From Tritrichomonas musculus (Eukaryota; Parabasalia; Tritrichomonadida; Tritrichomonadidae), in contig JAPFFF010000004.1 in NCBI GenBank assembly GCA_039105265.1, positions 5,933,501 to 5,997,500 of the forward strand: a stretch of DNA of 64,000 nucleotides. The letters are read 5' to 3'. The notes beneath the pieces are model-generated. The model was not told where the DNA came from. It did not search any database and saw only the letters and a program-made list of their open reading frames with translations. Shown here piece by piece: positions 19,671 through 30,852 of this stretch (its first letter is position 1; every line of letters starts with the position of its first letter). Position numbers and translations under genes: made by a program.

Positions 19671-22600
19671 ATGCTTTTTTTAGCTTTCTTTTCATTTATT
19701 CAAACAAAGAACAAAATTTGCATTTGTAACAAAGAGTGCCCTTCAATTTGTTCTCATAGATTTTTACTTCAAGCATCAAACCAACAATTTGAAGATTTTT
19801 TAATGCCATATATTAATGATAAAAAAGAAATTGAACTTAATTTTTATTCTAAATACCAATCTATTTTATTTTACCTTAATTTATCATATTTTGGTGATAC
19901 AAAAGTTTGTTTACATACACTTAATAGTTCAAAACCAGCAAAAATCACACTAATAGAAAACCAAATACATAAAAAAATACAAGTTGATCCATTACATCGT
20001 GTTTGCCTTCCAGAATTGACAGATTTAGAGCATTTAACTAATAATATTTCAAATACAGAAAAAAATAGTTCAAAAAGCAATTTATTGAGAAATGAACCAA
20101 TAATTTATAAATCTGAGATGAAAACTCCATTAGATTATGCGGAATTTGTTAATATTAGTTGCAATGATTTAGAATATGATGGATGGCATATAGGTTTTAA
20201 TGAAAGTGATGCAAAGCAAGGTTCTTACACCAAAACACCAAATGAAAAAGCTTCATATACATTTACTGGTACAAAAGTTCAACTTTTTTCTCTTATGAAC
20301 AATGAATCGGCCATAGCCATCATTAAAATTGACAATAAATATACATATGAAGTTGATTTATATAGAAAAACGCAAGAGTATGGAATATCGTTCACATCTG
20401 ATGTTTTATCATTTGGTCAACACACTATTGAAATTATTCATTCAGGAAAAAGTTCACATTCAAATGAAGATTCTTCCATTATTATTGTTTCATTATTAGT
20501 TTATCTTCTTCCAAAGAAAAATGGTCGTAAACTAGGTTTTAATGACCTTAAAAATAAAGTTGGTAACTGGCAAAAAGATGAAAATAGTCCACTTTTCCTA
20601 TCGTCAAGTGATGATGATTTAGCAAGTGGAACATTTGAATTCTATGGAAATAGATTCTTCCTTACAGGTATAAAAGCTAAATCTAAGACAGGATTCAAAA
20701 TATTAGTTGATGATAAAAACTCATTTGATATCAATGATACTATTACAGAAGCACAAGTAAATGACCAAGAAGAATTAAATCCAACTATTCTTTATCAATC
20801 TGATATTCTTGATGTCGGATATCATACAGTTACAATTCAAAAAGTTAATTCAGATGTATCTTTAATTAATTTATTATATATTGAAGTTCCATATATTGAT
20901 CAGACAATTATTGAAAATTTAGATGGATTAGTAAATGTTAGATGCTCAGAATTTGGAAAGGGCGGAGGTGCTGGTAATAGTAGAGAAGATGGAAATATGG
21001 GACTTTGCATAGATTTAATAGAAGAAGGTTCACATGTTTGGACTAATTTTTATGGAACAAAAGTTCATGTATTTGGATTTCGAGCTCAACATTCCCCAAA
21101 AGTCCGTATCGATATTGATAATGAAGAAGTTGCTACTCTGGATCTAGCAATAACCTCAGGACAAGCAATGATAGTTTATACCTCTGAAGATCTTCAATTT
21201 GGGCTTCATTCAATAACTCTTACAGTTGTAGAAACTAAACAAGGTAAAGATGCTTTTCATATTTCATCCTTCATATATGATCCATTACCAAAATGTGGAG
21301 GATACAAATTTTCGTATAATGATCGAACTGATAAAAATGGTAAATGGACTCAGATTACAAATAAAACACCATATTTTCATTCAAGTGAAACTAATGCAAG
21401 AATAACTTTTAAATTTTATGGAACAAGATTCTGGTTGACTGGAGTTCAAGATAATACTAGAAGTATGCCTAAAATTACTTATGATGGTGTTCAAGTTAAT
21501 GGACATTTTAATTCAGAGGATGCTGCAAAAGGTTTCGATTTGAATAGAGCAGTTTTATTATATACAAATGAAGATAAAGATGACAAGCGAGAATATAAAG
21601 ATCATACATTAATTATTGAGAAAACAGATAAAGATGTATCAATCGTTAATTTACTCTATGTTACTCATCAAGAAGATTCAATTTGTGTTCCTGCTAAAGA
21701 TATGAAAATTATTGGAAATTGGAAAGAAGAAGAAACTGGTGGTTATTCAACAAATGATCCACATTCACTAATTGAATTTTCACAATATTTTACTCACATA
21801 TGGATTTTTAGTAATAAAACAATTAATAATGCTAGATTAAACGTATATGCTAATGAAAAATTTGTAAAGTATGCAAATTCTGATGCACTTACTACCACTA
21901 CAAAATCTGATGATATTTTATTTGCAAAAGTTGATAGACCAATTTCTCATTATAACGTTAATTTAGAGCATGGAGGCGAAATTGGTCAAAGTCTTCATAT
22001 TGAATATTGCTATTATTTGAATGATGCATCAATCTCAGGTGAAGGTGAAACTATAAATGCTGCCGATTTGAAAACTAAATCCGAAGGTGATTGGACGATT
22101 AAAAATAACCGCGTTGTTTCAAGCACAAAAGGTTCAACTATAACTATTGAACTTAATTTTTGTAAATTTTACATAAAAAGTCGAAGGCACCCTAGTTATG
22201 GGAATATCGACATAATACTTGATGATGAAGAAATTGATAGTATTTCATTATATTGTACTAAAAACAATAAAGCAAATAATGTATTTGTCTATGAATCACC
22301 TAAAAAATGTGGCAATCACATATTAAAACTTGTAAATCACGATGACAGAGTAATTAATATTGCTGAATTTAAATATGTCAAGCTTCCATCTGAACAATCA
22401 CTTATAGATAATTTGGATGGATTAATTAATATCACTTGTGATAAACTTACGTATGCTGGTGTTTGGAGAGAATGTGTTAAAGAATCTAATACAACTTTTG
22501 GATCCTTTACATCTAATACTGATGCTAATGCTAGTTATAAGTTTTTTGGGACAAAATTTTATGTTAAAGCATCATTAGAAGATAATGTAGGATTAATGAA

Positions 22601-25600
22601 CGTCTATATTGATGATAAATTTGTTAGTCAAATAAATGTTGATTCTGATAAAGCTGGAAAAGAACCAAAAATAGTTTATTCATCAGATGATCTTCCTTTT
22701 GGTGAACATACAATATGTGTTAAGAGACACACAGGCTCAATTATTATCTCTTCATTTATTATTAATCCGCTCCCAAAAATTGGTGGATATAAACTTGGAT
22801 ACAAAGATTTAAAAGATGCTGATATATCAGGAAATTGGATAGAAGATAACCAAAACACACCATATTTTAAATCAAATTCAGATGGAGCTAGTGTAATATT
22901 TAGGTTTCATGGAACAAGATTTTGGCTTACTGGTGTTCGTAGTAATAGCTATGGCGATTTTTATCTTATTATTGATGATAATAATACTCTAGAATTAAAT
23001 TGTAGAATAAATACTGGAACATATACTGATGGTGCTGATGGAAATGAAGCTATTCTCCTTCATGAATCAGATGTTTATGAACTTAAAGATCATTTTGTTA
23101 AAATTCAACATAAATCTGGAACTAATCCAATATCAATTGTAAATTTATTTTATACTACTCAACCGAAAAATGCAACATATATTCCTTTTAAAGATATGGA
23201 ATTCAAAGGAAAATGGGCTCCTCAAGAAAATGGAGGATATTCATTAATTGATCCAAATTCTGCACTTGAATTTTCCAGATATTTTAATCATTTTTGGATT
23301 CTTGGTAACAAAAATCTAGGACAAGCAAACTTAAATATTTACTCTGATGATCAATTTGATAATATGATAAATTGCAACCAAATAGAAGTTAATGATCCAT
23401 CGAAAGAGATTTTGTTTTCAAAAATCGATAAATCGATTTTAAATCACAAAATAAAACTTGAAAATGGAGGAAGTTCAGGTCAAAATCTTCATATTGATTA
23501 TTGTTATTATGTAAACGATAAAGAAATCATAATTAATTCAAAAACAGATACGTTTAACATTGATGAATTGATAAATAATGTTCAAGGCGATTATACAGTA
23601 GAAAATAGCAAACTTTATTTAAAAAGAAAAGGTTCAACAATAACATTGAATTTTGTTGGTAGTACATTTTGGATTATAGGTTCAATGGATCCTTACTATG
23701 GAGTAATGGATATTAAATTTGATAATAAACAAATAGCTACTGTTTCATTGTACAATGAAGCTCATAATGACAATATAATATACTATGAATCTCCTAAATT
23801 AATTGAAAATGGAAATCATGTATTAGTAGTTTCTAATCATGATGATAACCCTATTTGTATCAGCGAAATTAAATATAAACCATTACCTCCAACTGATGCA
23901 TTTACTAAATCTGCTCAATTTTCAAATTCAGTTTACTTCTCGGAATCAAATTATTTTTCAAAAACAAGCTCCTTTACTGAGACAAATGATTTTACTAATT
24001 CAAAACATTTCTCTAAATCAAATAATTTCTCTAATTCTGAGTACTTTTCAAAATCCAATTATTTTTCACAAACTACTGACTTTACGAAATCAACTGATTT
24101 TACAGCTTCAGCTTTCTTTTCGAAATCAAATGAATTCTTACAAACAGGCGATTTTACAAAATCAAATGCTTTCTCTTCATCTGCTTATTTTTCAAAATCG
24201 AACGACTTTTCTACTTCGGATTACTTCTCAAAAACGAAAGATTTCACTAAATCAAGTGATTTCTCCACTTCTGCTTTCTTTTCGAAATCAAATGATTTTA
24301 CAGAAACAAAAAAATTCTCTAGAACAAATGATTTCACTAATACTGCTCTCTTTTCAGAAACAAAAGATTTCTCTTTTTCGATTTCATTTTCAAAATCTAA
24401 CGATTTCTCAAAATCAGATAATTTCGCTAAAACAAGTGATTTCACTAATAGTGCTCTCTTTTCAGAAACAAAAGATTTCTCTTCATTAATTTACTTTACA
24501 AAATCGAGAGATTTCTCAAAATCTAATGATTTCTCTAGTTCTAATTACTTCACAAATCCTCCAGATTTGAATTGCATCGGAAACAATCGATGCAATCTCG
24601 ATTCATTTATTGATTCTGGAGATATGATCAACCTCTCTAATCGTGAGTATATTAATCTTAGTAATACTGAAAATGGTGCCGCTATTCGGTTAATCAATTA
24701 CACTCTTATTTGCGAAAATACGAAGTTTATTAATTGTTCATCAAGCCAAGGTGGTGGTGGAATTTATATTGTAGTTGAAAGACCGATAGAAAGACCAATA
24801 ATTCTTGAAAACCTTACCTTTATAAAATGTAAGGCTGTTTATGGTGGTGCTGTTTACATTTACAATAATCAGCCTTCATCTGTTAGAATCAAATCCTGCA
24901 TCTTTAACCAAAACATGGCCAATAAATATGGAGCATCGCCTGGTGATACTCTCTATGGTGGTGGTGCTTGTTATCTACAAATTATAGATTCAAACATTAC
25001 AAACTGCACATTCTACAAGAATATTGGAAATTGTGTTAAAATCCTCGACATTGTGAAAGATGATTCTTCTTTATTATTGGCAACTAAAGAAGAAGTTGAT
25101 TCATCGATTTCTATCGAAGATTGCTACTTTGAAATTGATAAAATTTCCTCTTCTTCATTGTTTTTGGTTCGTGGAAAAAGTAAACAACAAACTCATATTG
25201 ATATCAAAGATTGCACTTTTGTTGGAGATCTTTCAAAAGGAGCTCATCATATTGATGGAACATCGTTATTGAATGAAAAGACAAGCAAAGAAGAATCGAA
25301 AATTAGAATCAAATCGTGCAGGTTCTCTTCTGATATTGAAAATGCTGTGAATTCAAAGAAGCATCCTTTACTCTTCGCTTCATTTGATAGTGATTCACAG
25401 ATCTTCAATTTTAAAGATACTGTTAAGAGTGAACTAATAAATGAAATTGTTTTTCAAAAGGAAAATTTCAATAAAATGAGATTAGGAGCAAATGTAGTTG
25501 TTATAACTGCAGCTTCTGTTTTCATCATTTTAGTTATAGCAGCAGTTATCATTTCAAAGAAAAACAACAGTTCACTCGAAGACATTCTTGATAATGAAAA

Positions 25601-25631
25601 CATCCTTGAAATACAAAAGAATGATATATAA
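19671..25631 (+). CDS. Giant type I surface protein: beta-sandwich modules, F-S repeats, Pmp-like C-terminus
   Basis: 1986 residues. A hydrophobic N-terminus (MLFLAFFSF) may be a signal peptide. Residues about 150-1405 hold roughly ten tandem modules of about 100-130 residues with themes such as YxFxGTKVxxFG, VxIDxxxxxxxDL and LxFGxHTIxI, resembling carbohydrate-binding-like beta sandwiches; two modules (KDMKIIGNW..., KDMEFKGKW...) are clear duplicates. Residues about 1406-1630 are 7-residue repeats of the type DFSKSNx. Residues about 1640-1920 carry GGGIYI, GGAVYI, GGGACYL and FxNCxxxxG themes like chlamydial Pmp beta-helix repeats, a known trichomonad surface family. A membrane helix at about 1938-1961 is followed by SKKNNS and a short acidic tail. 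Likely an adhesin; the ligand is unknown. Confidence 0.85.
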   Translation: MLFLAFFSFIQTKNKICICNKECPSICSHRFLLQASNQQFEDFLMPYINDKKEIELNFYSKYQSILFYLNLSYFGDTKVCLHTLNSSKPAKITLIENQIHKKIQVDPLHRVCLPELTDLEHLTNNISNTEKNSSKSNLLRNEPIIYKSEMKTPLDYAEFVNISCNDLEYDGWHIGFNESDAKQGSYTKTPNEKASYTFTGTKVQLFSLMNNESAIAIIKIDNKYTYEVDLYRKTQEYGISFTSDVLSFGQHTIEIIHSGKSSHSNEDSSIIIVSLLVYLLPKKNGRKLGFNDLKNKVGNWQKDENSPLFLSSSDDDLASGTFEFYGNRFFLTGIKAKSKTGFKILVDDKNSFDINDTITEAQVNDQEELNPTILYQSDILDVGYHTVTIQKVNSDVSLINLLYIEVPYIDQTIIENLDGLVNVRCSEFGKGGGAGNSREDGNMGLCIDLIEEGSHVWTNFYGTKVHVFGFRAQHSPKVRIDIDNEEVATLDLAITSGQAMIVYTSEDLQFGLHSITLTVVETKQGKDAFHISSFIYDPLPKCGGYKFSYNDRTDKNGKWTQITNKTPYFHSSETNARITFKFYGTRFWLTGVQDNTRSMPKITYDGVQVNGHFNSEDAAKGFDLNRAVLLYTNEDKDDKREYKDHTLIIEKTDKDVSIVNLLYVTHQEDSICVPAKDMKIIGNWKEEETGGYSTNDPHSLIEFSQYFTHIWIFSNKTINNARLNVYANEKFVKYANSDALTTTTKSDDILFAKVDRPISHYNVNLEHGGEIGQSLHIEYCYYLNDASISGEGETINAADLKTKSEGDWTIKNNRVVSSTKGSTITIELNFCKFYIKSRRHPSYGNIDIILDDEEIDSISLYCTKNNKANNVFVYESPKKCGNHILKLVNHDDRVINIAEFKYVKLPSEQSLIDNLDGLINITCDKLTYAGVWRECVKESNTTFGSFTSNTDANASYKFFGTKFYVKASLEDNVGLMNVYIDDKFVSQINVDSDKAGKEPKIVYSSDDLPFGEHTICVKRHTGSIIISSFIINPLPKIGGYKLGYKDLKDADISGNWIEDNQNTPYFKSNSDGASVIFRFHGTRFWLTGVRSNSYGDFYLIIDDNNTLELNCRINTGTYTDGADGNEAILLHESDVYELKDHFVKIQHKSGTNPISIVNLFYTTQPKNATYIPFKDMEFKGKWAPQENGGYSLIDPNSALEFSRYFNHFWILGNKNLGQANLNIYSDDQFDNMINCNQIEVNDPSKEILFSKIDKSILNHKIKLENGGSSGQNLHIDYCYYVNDKEIIINSKTDTFNIDELINNVQGDYTVENSKLYLKRKGSTITLNFVGSTFWIIGSMDPYYGVMDIKFDNKQIATVSLYNEAHNDNIIYYESPKLIENGNHVLVVSNHDDNPICISEIKYKPLPPTDAFTKSAQFSNSVYFSESNYFSKTSSFTETNDFTNSKHFSKSNNFSNSEYFSKSNYFSQTTDFTKSTDFTASAFFSKSNEFLQTGDFTKSNAFSSSAYFSKSNDFSTSDYFSKTKDFTKSSDFSTSAFFSKSNDFTETKKFSRTNDFTNTALFSETKDFSFSISFSKSNDFSKSDNFAKTSDFTNSALFSETKDFSSLIYFTKSRDFSKSNDFSSSNYFTNPPDLNCIGNNRCNLDSFIDSGDMINLSNREYINLSNTENGAAIRLINYTLICENTKFINCSSSQGGGGIYIVVERPIERPIILENLTFIKCKAVYGGAVYIYNNQPSSVRIKSCIFNQNMANKYGASPGDTLYGGGACYLQIIDSNITNCTFYKNIGNCVKILDIVKDDSSLLLATKEEVDSSISIEDCYFEIDKISSSSLFLVRGKSKQQTHIDIKDCTFVGDLSKGAHHIDGTSLLNEKTSKEESKIRIKSCRFSSDIENAVNSKKHPLLFASFDSDSQIFNFKDTVKSELINEIVFQKENFNKMRLGANVVVITAASVFIILVIAAVIISKKNNSSLEDILDNENILEIQKNDI

Positions 25632-26460
25632 GTTTAATATAATAAAAACTTAATTCTGAATAAATTTTTATCAAATATTTACAAATTAGCCTTTAATTTT
25701 TACTCAAATATTGTTATTATTTGTGTGTTTATATCTCACTTTTTTTTACTATCCTTTTCATAAAATGTAAATTTGAAAATACTATTTCATTTTCTGCATA
25801 TTATTTTCGATCAAACACAACTTCTTTTGCTTTTCTATCATATAACAACGGCTAACAATGGTGGTGCTTTTTGCAACCAAGCTTGGCTGAAAAGACTACT
25901 TATAATCCATCAAAATTAGCTATTTTTTTTTTTTTTTTTTTAATTTTGGGTTTCAGTTTTTTTAAATAAAGAATTTTAAAATGGATCCAAGTTTGCATAT
26001 TTTTAATTATAGGGTGGTAGGCCTTATTTTTTTTACATCACAAATACTGTAAACGTATTTTTAACGTCTTTTTTCATAAAAAAACGATTTTTTGAGTTGT
26101 TATAATAATGAAACTTTTTGAATGCGAATAGATTTTTTTAATTTTATGAAGAATTAAAAATAATATAATTTAATTTGAAAAACATTTTATTATTTTATCA
26201 TTTTATTTTAAAATTATTTGAAAATATTTTTGATTTAAAAAAATAATTGTAGATCAAGATAAAAATAAAAAATTAATTTCGAGAAAATAACGTATTTACA
26301 ATTGTAATTTTTAAACGGACAAGTTGTATACAATTGTAAATACAAAAACCAAGGCTTATAGGGTGGCCATTAAGTAACCGCAATTTCAAAGGCTAATGAG
26401 TAATGATTATTATTTTTAATGTATTATTAATGTTTATGAATTTAAATTTTTTTGCTATTA
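25632..26460. other. AT-rich intergenic region
   Basis: No gene seen. TATTTACAATTGTA near 26290 is inverted near 26329, a small palindrome pair. A T-run lies at 25922-25941. Confidence 0.5.
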
Positions 26461-27068
26461 TAGTCTTCCGAAAAACCCGTCCCCAACCGCTATTAACCAG
26501 TCCCCACTTAACTTTTCCATAGAAAATTTGAATGACTAAGATTTTATATATTGAAAATTATTTTAGAACACATAAGCAGTCCCCAGTTTTTTCAATTTAA
26601 AAAGTTAATTGACGATAAGACTGTCAAAATTTTTATTTTTTGATACTCGATCTCCATTTCTGTTGTACAACAAAAACCTCTCAGGTATGTGTCGCGTCAT
26701 TCTAATATAAGATGTTCCTCAAATACTCTATTATATAGTATTAGAATGGTAGAATTTCCATCTTATATATCAATTATTACAAAACCACTTAATATTGCAT
26801 TATTCATTACAAATTAATAAGCAAACATACTTTATCATTGAGTATTTAAAAGTTTAATACCGAAAATATATAAAAATTTTGGAAAAATATCTATTTCATT
26901 TTAATGTATAAAAACAAAATAATATTATCTTTTTTATTTATATATATATTGAATCTAAGTTTTATGCGCAAAAAACAAATTTTCTTCGCTTTAAAAAATG
27001 AGTACTTTACACAAAAGTGAAGTGGGGACAGGTAAAAAGCTGTTAGGGGCTACTTTTACGCATGTCTA
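26461..27068. mobile_element. Old MITE with 56-bp imperfect terminal inverted repeats
   Basis: The 56 bases at 26461-26516 (TAGTCTTCCGAAAAACCCGT...) align without gaps to the inverse of 27013-27068, with 42 of 56 matching. Both ends begin TAG, consistent with a TA target site. The 608-bp interior has no convincing gene; an open frame from 26998 crosses the right end and is probably chance. The divergence of the ends suggests an old insertion. Confidence 0.62.
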
Positions 27069-27314
27069 TATTGTGTACCTTGATATTTTTGGATCAAAAA
27101 AAGTGATTTCAGAAAAGGGAAATTTTCTAAAGATATACAATTTTCTAAAAAAAATTGAGAACTTTCTCCGGGATTTCCTGCTTTTTTGGCCGATTTTTTG
27201 TATCATTCAAATTTACTGTCCTCTTTTTGGTAAGATGCAAAATGACCTCAAAATTTTGAATGCATATCGGTCATTTCATTTTTACATATTTTTCACCGAA
27301 ATATCAGATATTTC

Positions 27315-27404
27315 ATTTTTACCGCTTAGCGGGCGTCGAGCGCAGCCGAGCGGCAGCGAGGCGGAGCTGAGAGCCCGCGGGAGCGGGTAAGACTCGGTAA
27401 AAAT
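27315..27404. other. GC-rich hairpin island
   Basis: About 65 very GC-rich bases (for example GTCGAGCGCAGCCGAGCGGC) sit abruptly in AT-rich DNA. The flanks are inverted: ATTTTTACCG at 27315 against CGGTAAAAAT at 27395, and inside them GCGGGC against GCCCGC. The function is not known; a structured insertion or small mobile hairpin is possible. Confidence 0.6.
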
Positions 27405-29819
27405 TGTAACCCGAAAGGATAGATTGCTATCCAATGTTGATGTCATGAGCTCTTTTCAAAAAGTGGACGGAGATTTTGAATGTACATATATTCAGCCTGT
27501 TTTTTTCCCGTGATTTTTTATATTTTTTTTAAACTCATATGAAAGAAATTATACTATTATTTTATTTTGATGCATATTTTATATTAATCAATCAATACAG
27601 ATGCTCTGGAAATCATTCATACTTTTCATTCTAAAAATAACTTAAATTTTTTCAGAAATTAAATATAACGATCATTTTTAAAAAAATGTGAATTATGAGA
27701 TAGATTTAGATAATTTCCTATTATTATATACATTTTACATGTTGATATTTGTTTTTTTAAATTCTATAAATGAAATAATCAATTTTTTTTGGAATAATAT
27801 ATATATGATCATCAAAAAAGGTTTCAACTTGAATTAAAAATCACTTTAATTTTTATTAAAAAATGGTTTTATGCTAAATTTAAAGAGGGTTGATATATAT
27901 ATTTCGGTGGATACATAACAAATATAAAAATAATGATCTAAATTAGAAGAAAATTCTTTCAATTTTAATTTTAATAATACATTTTAGGTTTCCAAAAAAT
28001 CAACTTTTTTCGGAAAAAAAAAATTAAGTTTTTCCGAAAAATTTGTAAAGTTCAAGGCATTTCTGTGGTTCTATTGTGATTGCAAGAGGCATTGATTCAT
28101 TAAAAATTACTCCTTGCAATACACAATAGACTTAAAGCTTCATGTCATCAAATGATCAATCAACTTCCAAATAATGGATGGACTTTAATGCTGTTACCCC
28201 CCCCCCCCCCAAGGGAATAAAATCGATATTGTTTGAATTTATTTATCGACATCTGGGTTTTTTTGTTGATATGTAATTTTGATATCACCCAGACAAGAAA
28301 CTAAAACTTCCAAAATACTCCTTGGCGATCTATTATTGAATAATAAACTATTTGTGTTTTTCTAGGATTCATCAACCTTTGAAAAAAAAAAAAAAAAAAA
28401 AAAACATGATATACATTGCATACAATCTTTATCACAAATTTTGAGGTAATAATTGGCAACTTGATAATGTAAAGAATCCTCACTTGGTTTATCGTATAAA
28501 CTTTGAAAATCGAAGATCTTTAGGGAATGATTGGATTTGAATATTAAACAAGGTATAGATTCTTTATCGGAAAAGGAAAACATTGACATATGATACTTGA
28601 TAAAAACATTTATTGATTTGAAATTCTGTCCTATTTCAATTTGAAAATAATAATTTTCACTCGAAGATCGAAATGAATCTAATTTCCTTTTAAATAAATC
28701 GATACGTAATGATTTATCAATACATTGAATAAATTTTCTACTGCATGTGATTGAGCTGAATCAGTTGATCTTGTGGCTGTGGCTGTGGCTGTGACTGCAG
28801 ATGATTGAGCTGAATCAACTGCTTGTTTCGGACGGCTGTACTGCTGATTGAGGAGTATTTTGAGGTTTTATCGGATTTGAAATTGATCGGAATCAGAAAA
28901 ATTAGTGTTTCCCCATCAAAATTAGTTTTTAAAAATCATAAAAATTGAAATATCTTGATAATTTATCAGCGTTATAGAAGATAAATAAATATCAATTTTT
29001 TATTTTTATGTAATAATAAATAAATGTCATTTTGAAAAGTGGCGGCAGATTTTACGTTACAGCATACAGAGTCATTAAATCTTAAAGAATGAAAGAAAAA
29101 ATAACGCATCTCATATAATAAATGTTTTTTATTTATAAATCACTGTTTTATTCTAAATTAAAAAGAAAAGATGAGAATTTAATTGCAAAAAAAGTAAACA
29201 TGATCACGTTATTAAGTTTAAAAACGAAAATTTATGACAGAAACAAAAAATAAAACAAGATTTAAACATTAAATTTTAAAAAAAATGGTTTAGTAAAATT
29301 GAATATTTCAGAAATATTTAAAAAAATAACATTAAGCTTGAGTTAAAGTTCTTTAATGAGGTTTCTATTTTAATATTGTTACTGATATATTGAAATTTGC
29401 GATCTATTTGAAAGATCAGAAAAAAATAAGAGTAGAAAAACATGAAAATATTGATGAATGCACTTTGTATTTTGTAGAGGATTGATTGGCTTGGATTATT
29501 GCTTGCTATAATCAAGGATATCTAGGAAATTGAAACTCTTTCAAATAATCGAGTTTATTTCAAAAATTGTGTAAAACCGCTGAAAAAAACAATAAATATT
29601 TGATTTAATATAAAGATATATTTAGATTTTACGTGAAAAGAAAATTTTATTTTTTTAAAACTCTGAAAATCTATTGAGATTGAATGTCTTATTTAATTTT
29701 ATCAGAATTTATTTTGAATACTTTTTATAATGCATTGAAATTTAAGAAACATAAATGGAAGCATACTTTCAAAAAGTCCAGCCTAAATAAGGGTCCTCTT
29801 AGGGTATCATTATCTTTAA
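27405..29819. other. Long AT-rich intergenic region
   Basis: No convincing gene. It holds a C14 run near 28197, an A-run at about 28381-28403, a short GTGGCT repeat near 28774, and a direct repeat of GATTGAGCTGAATCA near 28750 and 28803. AAAAGTGG-type motifs occur near 27457 and 29035. Confidence 0.55.
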
Positions 29820-29966
29820 ATGTCTTTTCATCAGTTTGTTGTAAATGACAGCACAAAAACTTTGGGAAATACTCTGATGGAGCAAGTTATTAATATCATG
29901 TCAGGGCAATGCAGTGATGAAGCACAGTCTGCATACCTTAAAAAAAAAGATATACCACTTAGTTGA
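29820..29966 (+). CDS. Short unidentified open frame
   Basis: 48 codons beginning MSFHQFVVNDSTKTLGNT and ending just past an A9 run. Composition is protein-like and less AT-rich than its surroundings, and coding-like sequence continues for another 100 bases or so in a neighbouring frame. TLGNTL recalls the Rpb11/Rpc19 motif, but the rest does not fit, so I assign no family. It may be a relic. Confidence 0.3.
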   Translation: MSFHQFVVNDSTKTLGNTLMEQVINIMSGQCSDEAQSAYLKKKDIPLS

Positions 29967-30852
29967 AGATGTAAACGCTGATAAAACAAATGGTGGACAT
30001 TTTTACTCTTTCAAGATGTATAATGATACAATTGTCGCCACAGTCTATCATATCATATCATTAAGATATTTTAATAAAAAAAAATTTTCAGTTATTTTTT
30101 TCATAAAGCTCATAGAATTTAATTTTTTTTATATCCTATCGCCAGATAAATCTCATAGCCAGATAAATTCCACAGCCAAATAAATCTCAGAGCCAAATAA
30201 TCCTATCGCCAGATAATATTATCTTAAATATTGACAAACATGGATGCTCACAACAGACAAACATCGATGCTAACAACAGACAAAAATTGATGTTAATAGC
30301 TGATTCGCGTTTTTGCTAATTACAAACTTTTGTTAGTTTTTTTACAGAAAGCATTAATAAAGTTTTTTATGCTCTGTTAATTTTAGAATAAAATTTTACT
30401 AAATTATTGTTTATTTGAATGCCTTTTATATAGATATTGTCTTTTTTCTAAAAGAAAAAAAACAGTGTACTAGACACTTTTTGAACTGCGTTCAAAAAGT
30501 GGCGTTCCTTGTTTTAACAAAAAAAAAAAAAAAAAAAAATTACCAAACATTCCAATCTCTATAATGTCTAAGGTCAGGGAAAATTAGATACTCAAGTAAA
30601 AAATTTTTATTTAGTTAAATTGAAGAATTTAGTGTCTAAATATTAGAAAGACTTCCTGTAGATACATAGAAATATATATTTTTAAAATAAATAGAACTAT
30701 ATAAAACTGTTATTGAGAAATTACTTTTTTCTTTAAAAAAAAAATTGTATAAGATTACGATCATAATTTGTGAAAGTTACAATCATTATTTTTATTCATG
30801 AAAATTGAATGAATAAAAAATATGGCAAAATTTTATTATTATATATATTATT
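29967..30852. other. Intergenic region with short tandem repeats
   Basis: Imperfect 17-18 bp repeats with GCCAGATAAAT/GCCAAATAAAT at about 30138-30220, then about 24-bp repeats with AACAGACAAA at about 30240-30290. A perfect 11-bp hairpin CACTTTTTGAA/TTCAAAAAGTG lies at about 30475-30501, followed by an A-run near 30519. Confidence 0.55.

Noticed and set aside
26998-27390. Open frame of about 130 codons
   Set aside because: It crosses the right end of a MITE and runs into the GC-rich hairpin; no domain is seen.
28197-28210. C14 run as a functional site
   Set aside because: An isolated homopolymer with no partner or gene nearby; it may also be an assembly-prone tract.
29318-29515. Minus-strand frame of 65 codons
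   Set aside because: AT-driven, Phe/Ile/Ser-rich, with no motif or promoter.
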